DNA of 64,000 nucleotides from assembly GCF_017565405.1 (NCBI RefSeq), contig NZ_JAGEKR010000017.1, forward strand, positions 1 to 64,000, in the 5' to 3' direction. Positions within the stretch are counted from its first letter, which is position 1, and every line of letters starts with the position of its first letter. Shown here in pieces: positions 27,424 through 36,977 of the stretch. The notes beneath the pieces are model-generated. The model was not told where the DNA came from. It saw only the letters and a list, made by a program, of their open reading frames with translations, and did not search any database. Position numbers and translations under genes: made by a program. Source of the DNA: Allobranchiibius sp. CTAmp26 (GTDB lineage: Bacteria > Actinomycetota > Actinomycetes > Actinomycetales > Dermatophilaceae).

Positions 27424-27566
27424 GCCCGGAAACCCCTTCAGTCACGCGATCCGACATCCGCCTGGCTCGCGCCCTGGTCAACGACGCGAGGAAGCGCGGC
27501 GAACGCGAAGACCCCCGGATCGAGAAGATCGCGCGTCTCGAGACCGGCACGCCGCGCACGACCTGA
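27420..27566 (+). CDS. 48-residue protein of unknown function
   Basis: ATG at 27420 overlaps the previous stop (ATGA) and the frame runs 48 residues: a Ser/Thr-rich start, then a highly charged helix (RLARALVNDARKRGEREDPR, followed by IEKIARLE). No membrane segment and no known family. The overlap, the strand and the terminator 25 bases later suggest a genuine two-gene operon. Too short for certainty. Confidence 0.5.
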   Translation: MSPETPSVTRSDIRLARALVNDARKRGEREDPRIEKIARLETGTPRTT

Positions 27567-27591
27567 CCGTATTTCTCGCCCGCGACACGAC

Positions 27592-27627
27592 GAACGGCCC
27601 GACACCCTCGCGGGTGTCGGGCCGTTC
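27592..27627. terminator. Perfect 16-bp hairpin between convergent small genes and infB
   Basis: GAACGGCCCGACACCC (27592-27607) pairs perfectly with 27612-27627 around TCGC. It is 25 bases after the 48-residue gene and 111 bases beyond the infB stop, so it can serve both directions. The remaining bases up to 27738 show no gene. Confidence 0.78.
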
Positions 27628-27738
27628 ATGTACGCACTCGTCCTTCACAAGACGAGCTGAGCCTTCTCCGCTCCGCTTCCTCACACTTCGCTTCGGCCGG
27701 ACCTCGCTTCGCTCGGCCCAACCTCCGCTGCGTGTTCG

Positions 27739-30624
27739 TCAGCTACGCGGCTTCTCGCGCATCTCGTACGTCGTGATGAGGTCACCATCCTGCAGGTCGT
27801 TGAACGACCCCAGGTTGATACCGCACTCGTACCCGTCGCGGACCTCGGTCACGTCGTCCTTGAACCGACGCAGACCGGCGATCTCCAGGTTCTCGGTGAT
27901 GACCACGCCGTTCCGCGTGATGCGCGCCTTCGAACCGCGTCGCATGAGACCCGAGCGCACGAGCGAACCGGCGATGTTGCCGAACTTGGAACTGCGGAAG
28001 ATCTCGCGGATCTCCGCCGTGCCCAGCTCCACTTCCTCGAACTCCGGCTTGAGCATGCCCTTGAGGGCCGCCTCGATCTCCTCGATGGCCTGGTAGATCA
28101 CCGAGTAGTACCGGATCTCCACGCCCTCCTTCTCGGCGAACGCGGCGTTCTGGCCCTCGGCCCGCACGTTGAAGCCGATGATGACGGCGGTCGCCGCCAC
28201 GGCGAGGTTGATGTTGTTCATCGTGATCGCGCCGACACCGCGGTCGATGATGCGGATCTCGACCTCTTCGCCCACGTCGATCTGCATCAACGCATCTTCC
28301 AAAGCCTCGACCGAACCCGAGCCGTCACCCTTGAGGATGAGGTTCAGCGTCTCGACCTTGCCCTGGGCCAGAGTCTGGTCCAGATCCTCCAGGCTGATCA
28401 GCTTGCGAGCCCTGATCAGCGAGGCCCGACGGTCGTCGGCCTCACGCTGCTCGGCGATCTGCCGTGCCGTGCGGTCGTCCGGCACCACGATGAACGTGTC
28501 GCCTGCGCGTGGGACCGCTGCCAGACCGGTGACGAGCACCGGACGGGACGGACCCGCTTCGGTCAGGTTCTCGCCGTGCTCGTCGAGCATGGCGCGGACC
28601 CGGCCGTGCGCCACACCGGCGACGATCGAGTCACCGACGCGGAGCGTGCCGGACTGCACCAGCACCGTGGCCACCGCACCGCGTCCGCGGTCCAGGTTGG
28701 CCTCGATCGCGACACCGCGAGCTTCCTTGTCGGGGTTCGCGCGCAGGTCGAGCGCAGCGTCGGCGGTCAAGAGGACCGCTTCGAGCAGACCGTCGATGTT
28801 CTGCCCCTGCTTGGCCGAGACGTTGACGAACATCGTGTCGCCGCCGTACTCCTCGGCGATCAGGTTGTACTCGGTCAGCTGCTGGCGCACCTTGTCCGGG
28901 TTGGCGCCTTCGACGTCGATCTTGTTGACCGCGACGACGATCGGTACGTCGGCCGCCTGGGCGTGGTTGAGCGCCTCGATGGTCTGCGGCATGACGCCGT
29001 CGTCGGCCGCGACGACCAGGATCGCGATGTCGGTCACCTTCGCACCTCGGGCACGCATGGCCGTGAAGGCCTCGTGACCGGGGGTGTCGATGAAGGTGAT
29101 CGCGCGGTCCACGCCCTCGTGCTCGGCGTGCACCTGGTAGGCACCGATGTGCTGGGTGATGCCACCGGCCTCACCCTCGGCCACCTCCGCGTTGCGGATG
29201 GCGTCCAGCAGTCGCGTCTTACCGTGGTCGACGTGACCCATCACGGTCACTACCGGCGGACGAGCCTGCAGTTCCTCGTCCGTCTCGGCCTCGGCCTCGG
29301 CCTCCAGGTCGATGTTGAAGGCGCCGAACAGCTCCTTCTCCTCGTCCTCGGGCGAGACGACCTGGATCTGGTAACCCAGTTCGGCACCGAGTGCCATGAA
29401 GGTGTCCTCGTCGAGCGACTGGGTCGCCGTGGCCATCTCACCGAGGTGGAACAGCACCGTGACCAGGCTCGCCGGGTTGGCGTTGATGCGATCGCCGAAG
29501 TCGCTCAGGGACGCACCGCGGCGCACGCGCACGACGGTGTTGCCGTCGCCGTGCGGAACGCTGACGCCACCGATGGTGGGCGCCTGCATCTGCTCGAATT
29601 CCTGGCGCTTGGCGCGCTTGGACTTGCGCCCACGCACCTTGCCGCTACCGCGCCCGAAGGCACCGGGCGCGGCGCCGCGGGCCGGTCCACGGCCGCCGCC
29701 CGGACGACCGGCGAAACCGCCGGTGCGAGCGGGGCCGCCACCGGCACCGGGTGCACCGCGACCGCCGCCGCGCGCCGGGCGGTCACCCGGACGAGCTGCA
29801 GCGGCACGATCGGGCATCATGCCGGGGTTCGGACGTGCACCCCCGGGGCCGCCACCGGGTGCGCCGGCGCGTGCTGCCGCCGGACGCGGGGCGCCACCGG
29901 GACGCGGGCCTGCCGCACCACCGGCACCACGCGCGCTGGAGGGACGGGGCATGCCCTGGCTGGGCGCGAACGGGTTGTTGCCGGGGCGCGCGTTGCCGCC
30001 GCCCTGACCACCGGTGCGCATGCCCTGGCTGGGCGCGAACGGGTTGTTACCCGGGCGCGGACCGGCCGGACGAGGAGCCGACGGCCGTACGGCACCGCCA
30101 GCGCCACCGGCGCTCGCAGCGGGCGCCTCGACGTCCGGACGAGCCGGTGCGGGCGGGGCGGCCGCGGGTGCGGGCGACGCTGCCGGCTCCGACGTACGCG
30201 CTGCCGGGACGTCAGCAGCCGGCGTGGCCGGCTTGGTGGGGCCGGGCGCGGGCGCCTTGCGTGTCGCGGGAGCTGCGGGAGCGGCCGGGCCGGGGCGAGC
30301 CGACGTGCCACCGGGCACGGCGGTCGGCCGGGTCGGCTGCTGCGGCGCCTCGGTCACGGGGGTCTTGGGAGCGGCCGGCGCTGCGGGCGCGGCGCCGGGA
30401 CGACCGGAGGCACCGGGCTTCGGGGCGCTGGGGGCAGCCTTCTCCTCGGGCACGGCGCTGCCGGCACCCGGAGGCGGGCTTTCCTTGATCTTGCGCACGA
30501 CGGGCGCTTCGATCGTGGAGCTGGCGGTCTTGACGAACTCGCCCTGCTCCTTGAGGTAGTTGAGTAGTTCCTTGCTGGGCATCCCGAGCTCTTTGGCGAG
30601 CTCGTGCACTCGGACCTTTGCCAC
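27739..30624 (-). CDS. infB: Translation initiation factor IF-2
   Basis: A 961-residue IF-2. The N-terminal IF2N domain ([21 protein letters not shown]) is followed by a long Ala/Pro/Gly/Arg-rich linker (about 60-330). The G domain has [18 protein letters not shown] near residue 463, [11 protein letters not shown] and VVAVNKIDV, then domains II-IV to the C-terminus, including the fMet-tRNA-binding end. It starts with GTG at 30624, AGGAG 5 bases upstream. Within the linker a 31-bp stretch is directly repeated, giving two NPFAPSQGM units. It follows ylxR and nusA. Confidence 0.97.
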   Translation of the reverse strand: MAKVRVHELAKELGMPSKELLNYLKEQGEFVKTASSTIEAPVVRKIKESPPPGAGSAVPEEKAAPSAPKPGASGRPGAAPAAPAAPKTPVTEAPQQPTRPTAVPGGTSARPGPAAPAAPATRKAPAPGPTKPATPAADVPAARTSEPAASPAPAAAPPAPARPDVEAPAASAGGAGGAVRPSAPRPAGPRPGNNPFAPSQGMRTGGQGGGNARPGNNPFAPSQGMPRPSSARGAGGAAGPRPGGAPRPAAARAGAPGGGPGGARPNPGMMPDRAAAARPGDRPARGGGRGAPGAGGGPARTGGFAGRPGGGRGPARGAAPGAFGRGSGKVRGRKSKRAKRQEFEQMQAPTIGGVSVPHGDGNTVVRVRRGASLSDFGDRINANPASLVTVLFHLGEMATATQSLDEDTFMALGAELGYQIQVVSPEDEEKELFGAFNIDLEAEAEAETDEELQARPPVVTVMGHVDHGKTRLLDAIRNAEVAEGEAGGITQHIGAYQVHAEHEGVDRAITFIDTPGHEAFTAMRARGAKVTDIAILVVAADDGVMPQTIEALNHAQAADVPIVVAVNKIDVEGANPDKVRQQLTEYNLIAEEYGGDTMFVNVSAKQGQNIDGLLEAVLLTADAALDLRANPDKEARGVAIEANLDRGRGAVATVLVQSGTLRVGDSIVAGVAHGRVRAMLDEHGENLTEAGPSRPVLVTGLAAVPRAGDTFIVVPDDRTARQIAEQREADDRRASLIRARKLISLEDLDQTLAQGKVETLNLILKGDGSGSVEALEDALMQIDVGEEVEIRIIDRGVGAITMNNINLAVAATAVIIGFNVRAEGQNAAFAEKEGVEIRYYSVIYQAIEEIEAALKGMLKPEFEEVELGTAEIREIFRSSKFGNIAGSLVRSGLMRRGSKARITRNGVVITENLEIAGLRRFKDDVTEVRDGYECGINLGSFNDLQDGDLITTYEMREKPRS
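29949..30048 (-). repeat. Direct repeat inside the infB linker
   Basis: A 31-bp sequence at 29949-29979 is repeated identically at 30018-30048, an offset of 69 bp or exactly 23 codons. It codes for two [10 protein letters not shown] units, so the reading frame is kept. It marks a site of in-frame expansion or loss in the disordered linker. Confidence 0.85.
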
Positions 30625-30802
30625 GCTTCTCCTGTTCGGATTTGCGACGGTCCGAGCGGCGGCCGGAGTTCATCCGGGGCAGCACAGACCGTCTGTCAGT
30701 GAATGCTCATTGCTGAGGACTCATCGGGTGCTCATAGCGATAAACCCGCTTCCGGTCTTGTCGTGCCGCGCGGTGCGGCAGGTCGCTACATCTTCAACAT
30801 GG

Positions 30803-31126
30803 TCAAGCGGCAGGCACGCAGCTGTCACGCAACGCCTCGACATCGAGGACGGCGCTGTCGCGCGGCACCGGGAGAGCCCGCTGCAGTGCACGACGGCGTA
30901 CCGCCTGATCCAGGCAGTCCGCGGACGGATGCAACCAGGCCCCTCGGCCCGGATGCCTGCCACGCTCGTTGGGTACGACGCGCCAGGCGCCGTCCTCCAC
31001 GATCGCGGCCACCCGCAACAACTGCGACCGATCGGCGCGTTGCCGACATCCCACGCACGTGCGCAAGCCGCGATGAGCGACTGGCGGGGGTGTGGAACGA
31101 CGGTCGCGTCTCCGCTCGACCATCAT
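30803..31126 (-). CDS. ylxR: YlxR-family (DUF448) RNA-binding protein
   Basis: A 107-residue protein with the YlxR signature: RTCVGCRQRADRSQLLRVAA (residues 22-41) and GRGAWLHPSADCLDQAVRR (about 60-78). YlxR occurs between nusA and infB in many bacteria and is thought to bind RNA or modulate RNase P; its role here is inferred. Twin ATG codons at 31126 and 31123, 5 bases after the nusA stop, suit the family start. About 180 bases without a gene separate it from infB; that stretch holds only a weak GC hairpin. Confidence 0.88.
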   Translation of the reverse strand: MMVERRRDRRSTPPPVAHRGLRTCVGCRQRADRSQLLRVAAIVEDGAWRVVPNERGRHPGRGAWLHPSADCLDQAVRRRALQRALPVPRDSAVLDVEALRDSCVPAA

Positions 31127-31131
31127 CAAGT

Positions 31132-32205
31132 CTAGCGCAGCCGACCGGCAGGCCCGTCCGCGCCGCTGCTCGGCGGTCCGGACGGGGCCGCACCGGCCTC
31201 GGGCTCCGCGGGCGCCGTGTCGGACCGGATGTCGATGCGCCAACCGGTCAGCTTCGCGGCCAGGCGAGCGTTCTGCCCTTCCTTGCCGATCGCGAGGCTC
31301 AGCTGGAAGTCGGGGACGACGACCCGCGCCGCCCGGGCCCTCTCATCGACGATCTGGACCGACTGCACCCGTGAGGGCGACAGTGCCGAGGCGATGAAGT
31401 CCCGGGGATCGCGGGCGAAGTCGACGATGTCGATCTTCTCGCCGTGCAGCTCGGTCATCACCGCACGCACCCGCGAGCCCATCGGCCCGATGCAGGCGCC
31501 CTTGGCATTCAGTCCGGGGACCGTCGAGTGCACCGCGATCTTGCTGCGGTGGCCCGCCTCACGAGCGAGCGCGGCGATCTCGACGCTGCCGTCGGCGATC
31601 TCCGGCACCTCGAGGGCGAAGAGCTTGCGCACCAGATTGGGGTGGGTCCGGGACAGGTTGATGGACGGGCCCTTGAATCCGCGCTTCACCGCCACCACGT
31701 AGCACCGCAGTCGCTCACCGTGCACGTAGCGCTCTCCGGGCACCTGCTCGGCGAGGGGGAGCACGCCCTCGACGGTGCCGAAGTCGACGTGCACGTTACG
31801 CGGGTCGCCGGACTGCTGGATGACGCCCGCGACGATGTCGCCCTCGCGGCCGCGGAAGTCGCCGAGGATCGCCTCGTCCTCCACATCGCGCATCCGCTGC
31901 ACGATGACCTGACGGGCGGTCGAAGCCGCGATCCGCCCGAAGTCGGTGGGGGTGTCGTCGAACTCCGGTCCGCGTTCGCGGACGGCCGGGGCATCCTCGC
32001 CCTCCGGCGGGGCGGCAGGCGCCTCGCGGGCGAGCACGGTGACCCGGCCACTGGCGCGGTCCAGCTCGACCCGGGCGTCCCGGTAGCTGCCGTCGATCCG
32101 GTGGTACGCGGCAAGCAGCGCCTGCTCGATGGCGGGCACGATGACGTCCATCGGGATCTCCCGCTCGCGCTCGAGCGCGCGCAGTGCGGCCATGTCGATG
32201 TCCAT
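31132..32205 (-). CDS. nusA: Transcription termination/antitermination factor NusA
   Basis: A 357-residue NusA that binds RNA polymerase and nascent RNA. The N-terminal domain begins [34 protein letters not shown]. An S1 domain (about 125-200, [10 protein letters not shown] then [19 protein letters not shown]-like region) and two KH domains follow ([26 protein letters not shown], and [30 protein letters not shown]). The acidic repeats of E. coli NusA are absent, as normal for actinobacteria. Its start codon overlaps the rimP stop (TGATG). Confidence 0.96.
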   Translation of the reverse strand: MDIDMAALRALEREREIPMDVIVPAIEQALLAAYHRIDGSYRDARVELDRASGRVTVLAREAPAAPPEGEDAPAVRERGPEFDDTPTDFGRIAASTARQVIVQRMRDVEDEAILGDFRGREGDIVAGVIQQSGDPRNVHVDFGTVEGVLPLAEQVPGERYVHGERLRCYVVAVKRGFKGPSINLSRTHPNLVRKLFALEVPEIADGSVEIAALAREAGHRSKIAVHSTVPGLNAKGACIGPMGSRVRAVMTELHGEKIDIVDFARDPRDFIASALSPSRVQSVQIVDERARAARVVVPDFQLSLAIGKEGQNARLAAKLTGWRIDIRSDTAPAEPEAGAAPSGPPSSGADGPAGRLR

Positions 32206-32774
32206 CAGTCCTGCTCCTCGGTGACGTCGGCCATCTCAGGCACGTCGGACGTGCTGGGCCGGTTAAATTCGAGCTCGACACGGGCGCGTGCCGAGTCGGC
32301 GTACCCGAAGTTCCGGGTCGCGCCGGTGTCGTCGACGAGGTCGAACGAGTCGGTGCCGGCGGCCGTCAGGCGGCCGGTCAGCTGCTCGTCGCCGGTCGTG
32401 GTGAGGGCGATCAGCCGACCGACGTTGCGCCGGAAGTGCTGGGGGGCCTGCAAGGGGCGATCCGTGCCGGGTGAGCTGACCTCGAGTACGTACGCCGCCT
32501 CCCCCATGGCGTCGGACTCGTCCAGCGCGTCGCTCACGGCACGGGTGACCTCGCCCACCTCATCGAGGGTGAGCGATTCGACAGGAGATGCGCGGTCCGC
32601 GTCGTCGACGGTCACGTCGCGGTCGACGAGCACCCGGACGAGACGCCGCTTTCCCGCGGGCGTGACGGTGATGTCCTCGATGGTCATGCCGCTGCGGGCG
32701 ACCACAGGAGTGAGCACGGCCTCGATGTGCCGGGAGCGTTCGGTGCCTGCGCCCCTGCCCTTGGACGGATCCAT
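32205..32774 (-). CDS. rimP: Ribosome maturation factor RimP
   Basis: A 189-residue RimP, needed to mature the 30S subunit. The N-terminal domain contains [38 protein letters not shown] and the family's [28 protein letters not shown] marks the linker to the SH3-like C-terminal domain. A long polar stretch precedes the first helix. AGGAGG lies 7 bases before the ATG. It heads the rimP-nusA-ylxR-infB group and lies just downstream of the sulfur transporter genes. Confidence 0.95.
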   Translation of the reverse strand: MDPSKGRGAGTERSRHIEAVLTPVVARSGMTIEDITVTPAGKRRLVRVLVDRDVTVDDADRASPVESLTLDEVGEVTRAVSDALDESDAMGEAAYVLEVSSPGTDRPLQAPQHFRRNVGRLIALTTTGDEQLTGRLTAAGTDSFDLVDDTGATRNFGYADSARARVELEFNRPSTSDVPEMADVTEEQD

Positions 32775-32876
32775 CCCGCGACCTCCTGTGTTCTGTTGTG
32801 TGCCGTACGACGGGACACACTACTCGCCACAGGGGGGTACCTCCGACGCAGAAAGGCTCGGAAGGCTCGGGAAGGC

Positions 32877-33773
32877 TCAGAGACCCGAGGAGGTGAGCCC
32901 CCGTCGACGCAGGACGGTCCGCTCCAGCGGATCGAACACGGCGAGCTCGACGACGACACCCACCAGCAGGATCAGGATGATCGCGCTGAGCACGGTCGGC
33001 ATGTCCGAGTCCTGGGAGCCGTTGCTCAGCAGTCCGCCGAGCCCGGTGCCGAGCTGCGCGGAGGTGGCGACCAGCTCGGCGGCCATCAGGGAGCGCCAGG
33101 CGAAGGACCACCCCTGCTTGAGGCCGGTCAGATAGGTGGGCAGCGCAGCGGGCAGCAGCACCGAGCGCATCAGCTCGAAGCGTCCGGCGCCGAGCACCGT
33201 GCCCGCCTCCCGCAGCAGCGGCGGTGTCTGGTCGACCCCTCCGATCAGACCGTTGGCGATGGAGGGCACCGAGCCCAGCAGCACGACGGCGTAGATGAGC
33301 GCCGGACCGCCCTGGAAGATGACCAGAGCGAACGGCACCCATGCGACGGAGGGCAGCGATTGCATCGCCGAGAGCAGCGGACGGAATCCCTTGCGCAACA
33401 ACGCGACCTGGCTGACAAGTGCGCCCAGGACCGTGCCGATCACGATGGATGCGAGGAAGCCGATCAGGCCGCGGTGCACGCTGACCCAGATCGCCTCCCA
33501 CGCGGTGCCGTGGGTGATCAGGCCCCAGAGGTTGGAGGCCACGCTGGAGGGCGTCGGCACGATGTACGTCGGCTTCAGGTGCGCCCAACAGGCCACCTGC
33601 CACAACAGGATCAGCCCGACGACGACCGCCACGGGTGCGAGCACCCCGGTGATGTCGAAGCGGCGTCGACGACCGCCGGGCGCGTTCTCCAGGGCGTCCA
33701 GTCCGCCGGCCAGTTGCGCCAGGTCCTGATCCCTCTGTGCCTGCTGGGTCTTGCTCTGCTCACGCGTGGGCAT
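32877..33773 (-). CDS. ABC transporter permease, SsuC/TauC type
   Basis: A 298-residue inner-membrane permease with about six helices. The cytoplasmic coupling motif is visible in LIGGVDQTPPLLREAGTVLGAGRFELMRSVLLPAALPTYLTGLKQG (EAxxxG pattern). The family includes sulfonate, taurine, nitrate and sulfate importers. Its start overlaps the ATPase stop by 14 bases. Being the last gene of the sulfur operon, it probably brings in a sulfur oxyanion or sulfonate; no desulfonating enzyme is in the window, so the substrate stays open. Three tandem AAGGCTCGG-like units lie at its 3' end. Confidence 0.85.
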   Translation of the reverse strand: MPTREQSKTQQAQRDQDLAQLAGGLDALENAPGGRRRRFDITGVLAPVAVVVGLILLWQVACWAHLKPTYIVPTPSSVASNLWGLITHGTAWEAIWVSVHRGLIGFLASIVIGTVLGALVSQVALLRKGFRPLLSAMQSLPSVAWVPFALVIFQGGPALIYAVVLLGSVPSIANGLIGGVDQTPPLLREAGTVLGAGRFELMRSVLLPAALPTYLTGLKQGWSFAWRSLMAAELVATSAQLGTGLGGLLSNGSQDSDMPTVLSAIILILLVGVVVELAVFDPLERTVLRRRGLTSSGL

Positions 33774-34539
33774 GGCGACCGATCTCCTCTCGCAGAGCGT
33801 GCGTGATCTCGTCGGTGAGTCCCGCGACGTCGTCCTGCGGGACGTCGCGGGTGTCCCAGGTGCGCAGCACGCGCCCGGGTCGTGAGGACAGCAGCACGAT
33901 GCGCTGGCCGAGCAGCACCGCCTCGCGCACGTTGTGGGTCACGAAGACGATCGACAGCTGGTCGGCGCGCCACACGTCCAGCAGCTCCTGGTGCAGCAGG
34001 TCACGGGTGATCGCATCGAGCGCGGCGAACGGCTCGTCCATCAGCAGCACCTGAGAGCCCTGGGCGAGGCTGCGGGCCAGGGCGACCCGCTGCCGCTGGC
34101 CGCCGGACAGCTCGTGCACCCGGCGGCTCGCGACGTTGCCGAGTCGGACGGCGTTCAGCAGCTCGGTGCACCGGCCGGCCCGCTCCTGCCGCGGCACTCC
34201 CGCCAACCGCAGCGCGAGCTGCAGGTTGCCCTCGGCGGTCAACCACGGCATCAGGGCGGACTCCTGGAACATCAGTGCCGGCTGACCTCCCTGCACGTCC
34301 ACCTCACCGCTGGTCGGACGGTCGAGCCCGGCGAGGAGACGCAGCAACGTGCTCTTGCCGCACCCGGACGCACCGAGGACGGTCACGAACTCCCCCGCCG
34401 CGACGTCCAGATCCAGCCCGTCGAGCGCGAGGACCGGTTCACGCGCGCTGCCGAACGCCTTCCGCAGGCCGTGCACCCGCACGGCCGGCGTACGGCGTTC
34501 GTCCGCCTGCGCTCCCGGTTGCCTGGTGACTGCCGTCAT
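33760..34539 (-). CDS. ABC transporter ATP-binding protein, SsuB type
   Basis: A 259-residue ATPase with Walker A VLGASGCGKSTLLRLLAG, Q-loop ALMFQESALMPWLT, signature HELSGGQRQRVALARSL, Walker B LLMDEPFAALDAITRD and the switch His in FVTHNVREAV. The ESALMPWLT Q-loop is typical of the SsuB/TauB/NrtD group. ATG at 34539 overlaps the stop of the binding-protein gene (TGATG), so the two are coupled. Confidence 0.9.
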   Translation of the reverse strand: MTAVTRQPGAQADERRTPAVRVHGLRKAFGSAREPVLALDGLDLDVAAGEFVTVLGASGCGKSTLLRLLAGLDRPTSGEVDVQGGQPALMFQESALMPWLTAEGNLQLALRLAGVPRQERAGRCTELLNAVRLGNVASRRVHELSGGQRQRVALARSLAQGSQVLLMDEPFAALDAITRDLLHQELLDVWRADQLSIVFVTHNVREAVLLGQRIVLLSSRPGRVLRTWDTRDVPQDDVAGLTDEITHALREEIGRHAHA

Positions 34540-35645
34540 CACGAGCTCCCTTTGACACCCAGGCCGCCGTCGGACACGGCGGCCAGCTTCTGCTTCTTCA
34601 GGACTGCGTTCAGGGGAGCGAGGTCGTAGATCCCCTGCAGGTCGGCGTTCTTGCTGAGCAGGTCCACGTCGGCGGCGTGCGTCGCGAGCTCCTTCAGCGA
34701 GGAGGCGTACGGGTCCCACCCGACCTTGACGTTCTTCAGCGCTGCGACCACGACGGCCTCGGGCAACTTCTTGCCGGTGAGCTTGCCGAGGTCGGCGTCG
34801 AGCTCGGTCGCCGCCTTCGCGGGGTCGGCCGTGATCGACTTCGCGGTCGCCACCTGCGCACCGAGCAGCGCCGACACGGTCGTGGGGTTCTTCTTGAGAT
34901 AACTGGTGGAGACCAGCAGGTTGGTCGTGACGAAGTTGCCGCCGGGCCACTGCGTCTTCTCATCGACGAGCACCTTGGCCCCGGCCTGCTGCTGCAGGCG
35001 CGACACCCAGGGCTCCGGGAGCCACGCGGCGTCGATGCGACCCTGCTTGAAGAGGGTGAGGGTCTGGGCGTTGTCCTGGGAGACCACGTTGACGTTCTTG
35101 CCGCCGCTGCCGGTGAAGCCCAGACCGTGGTTCTTCAGGTAGTACTTCAGCGCGATGTCCTGGGTGCCCCCGCGCTGCGGGTCCGCGACCGTCTTGCCCG
35201 CCAGCTGGGACACGTTGGTGATGGACGGCTTCACGACCAGGGCCGCTCCACCGGAGGCGCCACCCGCGATGAGACGGACCGCCGAGCCGTGGCTCTTGAT
35301 GAAGGCGTTGATGGCCGGGTTCGGACCGACGTACGCCGCGTCGATCGCTCCGGACAGCAGCGCCTGCACGGCCGTCGGTCCGGCGTTGTAGATCGTGGTG
35401 GTCAGCTTGGTCTTGCCCAGCGCCTTCGCGTAGCTGCCGTCGCCGACCCCTACGACGGGGACGGCATGCGTGACGTTGGCGAAGTAGCCGAGCTTCAGCG
35501 TGCTGGCGGTGCCGGCGGGGGCGCCCTTGGGCGCGCCGGCCGCTGAGGACGAACCGCAGGCGGCGACGCTCATGCTGGCAACGGCGGCGAGAGCGACGAC
35601 CGCACCGGTCGTCACAAGGGGTCGGGCAGCGGGGCGAGGAGACAT
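34539..35645 (-). CDS. ABC transporter substrate-binding lipoprotein, SsuA type
   Basis: A 368-residue lipoprotein. ATG at 35645 begins a signal peptide ending in the lipobox SVAAC. The body is an SsuA/NMT1-type periplasmic-binding fold: LKLGYFANVTHAVPVVG near the start, PTAVQALLSGAIDAAYVGPNPA, and GKTVADPQRGGTQDIALKYYLKNHGLGF. It should bind a sulfonate, sulfate or similar solute outside the membrane and deliver it to the permease. The gene starts 51 bases after cysN, with AGGAACC ahead of the ATG. An in-frame start further upstream (35687) would put charges and prolines before the signal peptide and is not preferred. Confidence 0.88.
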   Translation of the reverse strand: MSPRPAARPLVTTGAVVALAAVASMSVAACGSSSAAGAPKGAPAGTASTLKLGYFANVTHAVPVVGVGDGSYAKALGKTKLTTTIYNAGPTAVQALLSGAIDAAYVGPNPAINAFIKSHGSAVRLIAGGASGGAALVVKPSITNVSQLAGKTVADPQRGGTQDIALKYYLKNHGLGFTGSGGKNVNVVSQDNAQTLTLFKQGRIDAAWLPEPWVSRLQQQAGAKVLVDEKTQWPGGNFVTTNLLVSTSYLKKNPTTVSALLGAQVATAKSITADPAKAATELDADLGKLTGKKLPEAVVVAALKNVKVGWDPYASSLKELATHAADVDLLSKNADLQGIYDLAPLNAVLKKQKLAAVSDGGLGVKGSS

Positions 35646-35696
35646 CGGGTTCCTATTGGGGACAAGCGGAAACGGGCAAGGGAGCAAAGAGGGGGT

Positions 35697-36977
35697 TCAG
35701 GGGACCAGGGCACCGAGGTCGGCGCCCGACATACAGGCGGCGAGCGTCGCGCCGGTCGCCGGATCGACGACGACGAAGGCACCGGTGCCTCGCAGTCGCC
35801 GGTAGTCGTCGATCGCCACGTCCTCGGCGAGCTGGACCGTGCATCGGCCGATGTCGTTGAGCTGCAACGGTGCCGAGCTCGGCTCCCAGCGAAGCTCGCT
35901 GACGTCCCACACGTCGGTGACCGGCCCGAGCATCCCCCGGACGGTCTTGGTGCCTGCCTTCACGAGCACGCGCTGCCGCGCCGACGAGGGCGCGTCGCCC
36001 ATCCACGTGACGACCGCGTCGAGCGACCGTGTGACGGCGATCGGGTCGTCGGTGGTGAGCACCTCGCCGCGCGCGATGTCCAGCTCCTCCGCCAGACGGA
36101 TGGTCACCGACTGGCCTGCGACGGCCACCTGTTCGGGCCCGGTGGGAGTGTCGATCGCGATGACGGTCGAGGCCGTGCCGGACGGGCTGGCGTGCACGAT
36201 GTCGCCCACCTGCACCCGGCCCGACGCCACCCGGCCGGCGAGACCGCGATAGTCGGGGTACTGCGCCGTGCGGGGACGGATGACCAGCTGGACCGGCATC
36301 CGGAAGGGCTCGGCGGTGTCCTCCAACTCGGTGTCCAACTCCTCCAGGAGGGCGAGCAACGGCCGGCCGGTGTACCAGTCGGGCGCCGCGCGTACGACGC
36401 CCTCGCCGGTGAGCGCGCTCGTGGGCACGGCGACGACGTCACCCAGGCCCACTCCCCTGGCGATGTCGTGCAGTTCGGCCTGCACCTGCTCGAAGCGGTC
36501 CTGCGACCAGTCGACCGCATCCATCTTGTTGACGGCGAAGACGACGTGACGTACGCGCAGCAGCGAGAGGAGGGCGGAGTGCCGCCGGGTCTGGGCCGAG
36601 GCCCCGTTGCGCACGTCGACCAGGACGACGGCGGCGTCTGCCGTCGATGCGCCGGTGACAGTGTTACGGGTGTACTGCACGTGTCCTGGTGTGTCAGCGA
36701 GGATGAAGCTGCGCCGATCGGTCTTGAAGTACCGGTAGGCCACGTCGATGGTGATGCCCTGCTCACGCTCCGCGCGCAGGCCGTCCGTCAGCAACGCCAG
36801 GTCGAACTCGGTGGCGCCGCGGCTGCGGCTGGCACTCTCGACGGCGTCGTACTGGTCGGCGAGGATCGACTTGCTGTCGTGCAGCAGCCGACCCACGAGC
36901 GTGCTCTTGCCGTCGTCGACCGAACCGGCCACGACCAGTCGGAGCGGTGCGTGCTGGGACGCGATCGCGGTACTCAT
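35697..36977 (-). CDS. cysN: Sulfate adenylyltransferase subunit 1 (GTPase)
   Basis: CysN is the GTPase subunit that drives ATP sulfurylase. The 426 residues hold the P-loop AGSVDDGKST (17-26), the switch region REQGITIDVAYRYF, DTPGHVQYTRN and NKMDAVDW, followed by two beta-barrel domains of EF-Tu type. No APS kinase domain is fused at the C-terminus; cysC is separate. ATG at 36977 overlaps the cysD stop (TGATG). Confidence 0.95.
   Translation of the reverse strand: MSTAIASQHAPLRLVVAGSVDDGKSTLVGRLLHDSKSILADQYDAVESASRSRGATEFDLALLTDGLRAEREQGITIDVAYRYFKTDRRSFILADTPGHVQYTRNTVTGASTADAAVVLVDVRNGASAQTRRHSALLSLLRVRHVVFAVNKMDAVDWSQDRFEQVQAELHDIARGVGLGDVVAVPTSALTGEGVVRAAPDWYTGRPLLALLEELDTELEDTAEPFRMPVQLVIRPRTAQYPDYRGLAGRVASGRVQVGDIVHASPSGTASTVIAIDTPTGPEQVAVAGQSVTIRLAEELDIARGEVLTTDDPIAVTRSLDAVVTWMGDAPSSARQRVLVKAGTKTVRGMLGPVTDVWDVSELRWEPSSAPLQLNDIGRCTVQLAEDVAIDDYRRLRGTGAFVVVDPATGATLAACMSGADLGALVP

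Noticed and set aside
28576-30567. A 663-codon open frame antisense to infB
   Set aside because: Complement of the IF-2 gene with no recognisable domain; a GC-bias artefact.
32850-32880. Three tandem AAGGCTCGG units as a regulatory array
   Set aside because: Only three short, imperfect copies that run into the permease stop codon; too little to call a site.
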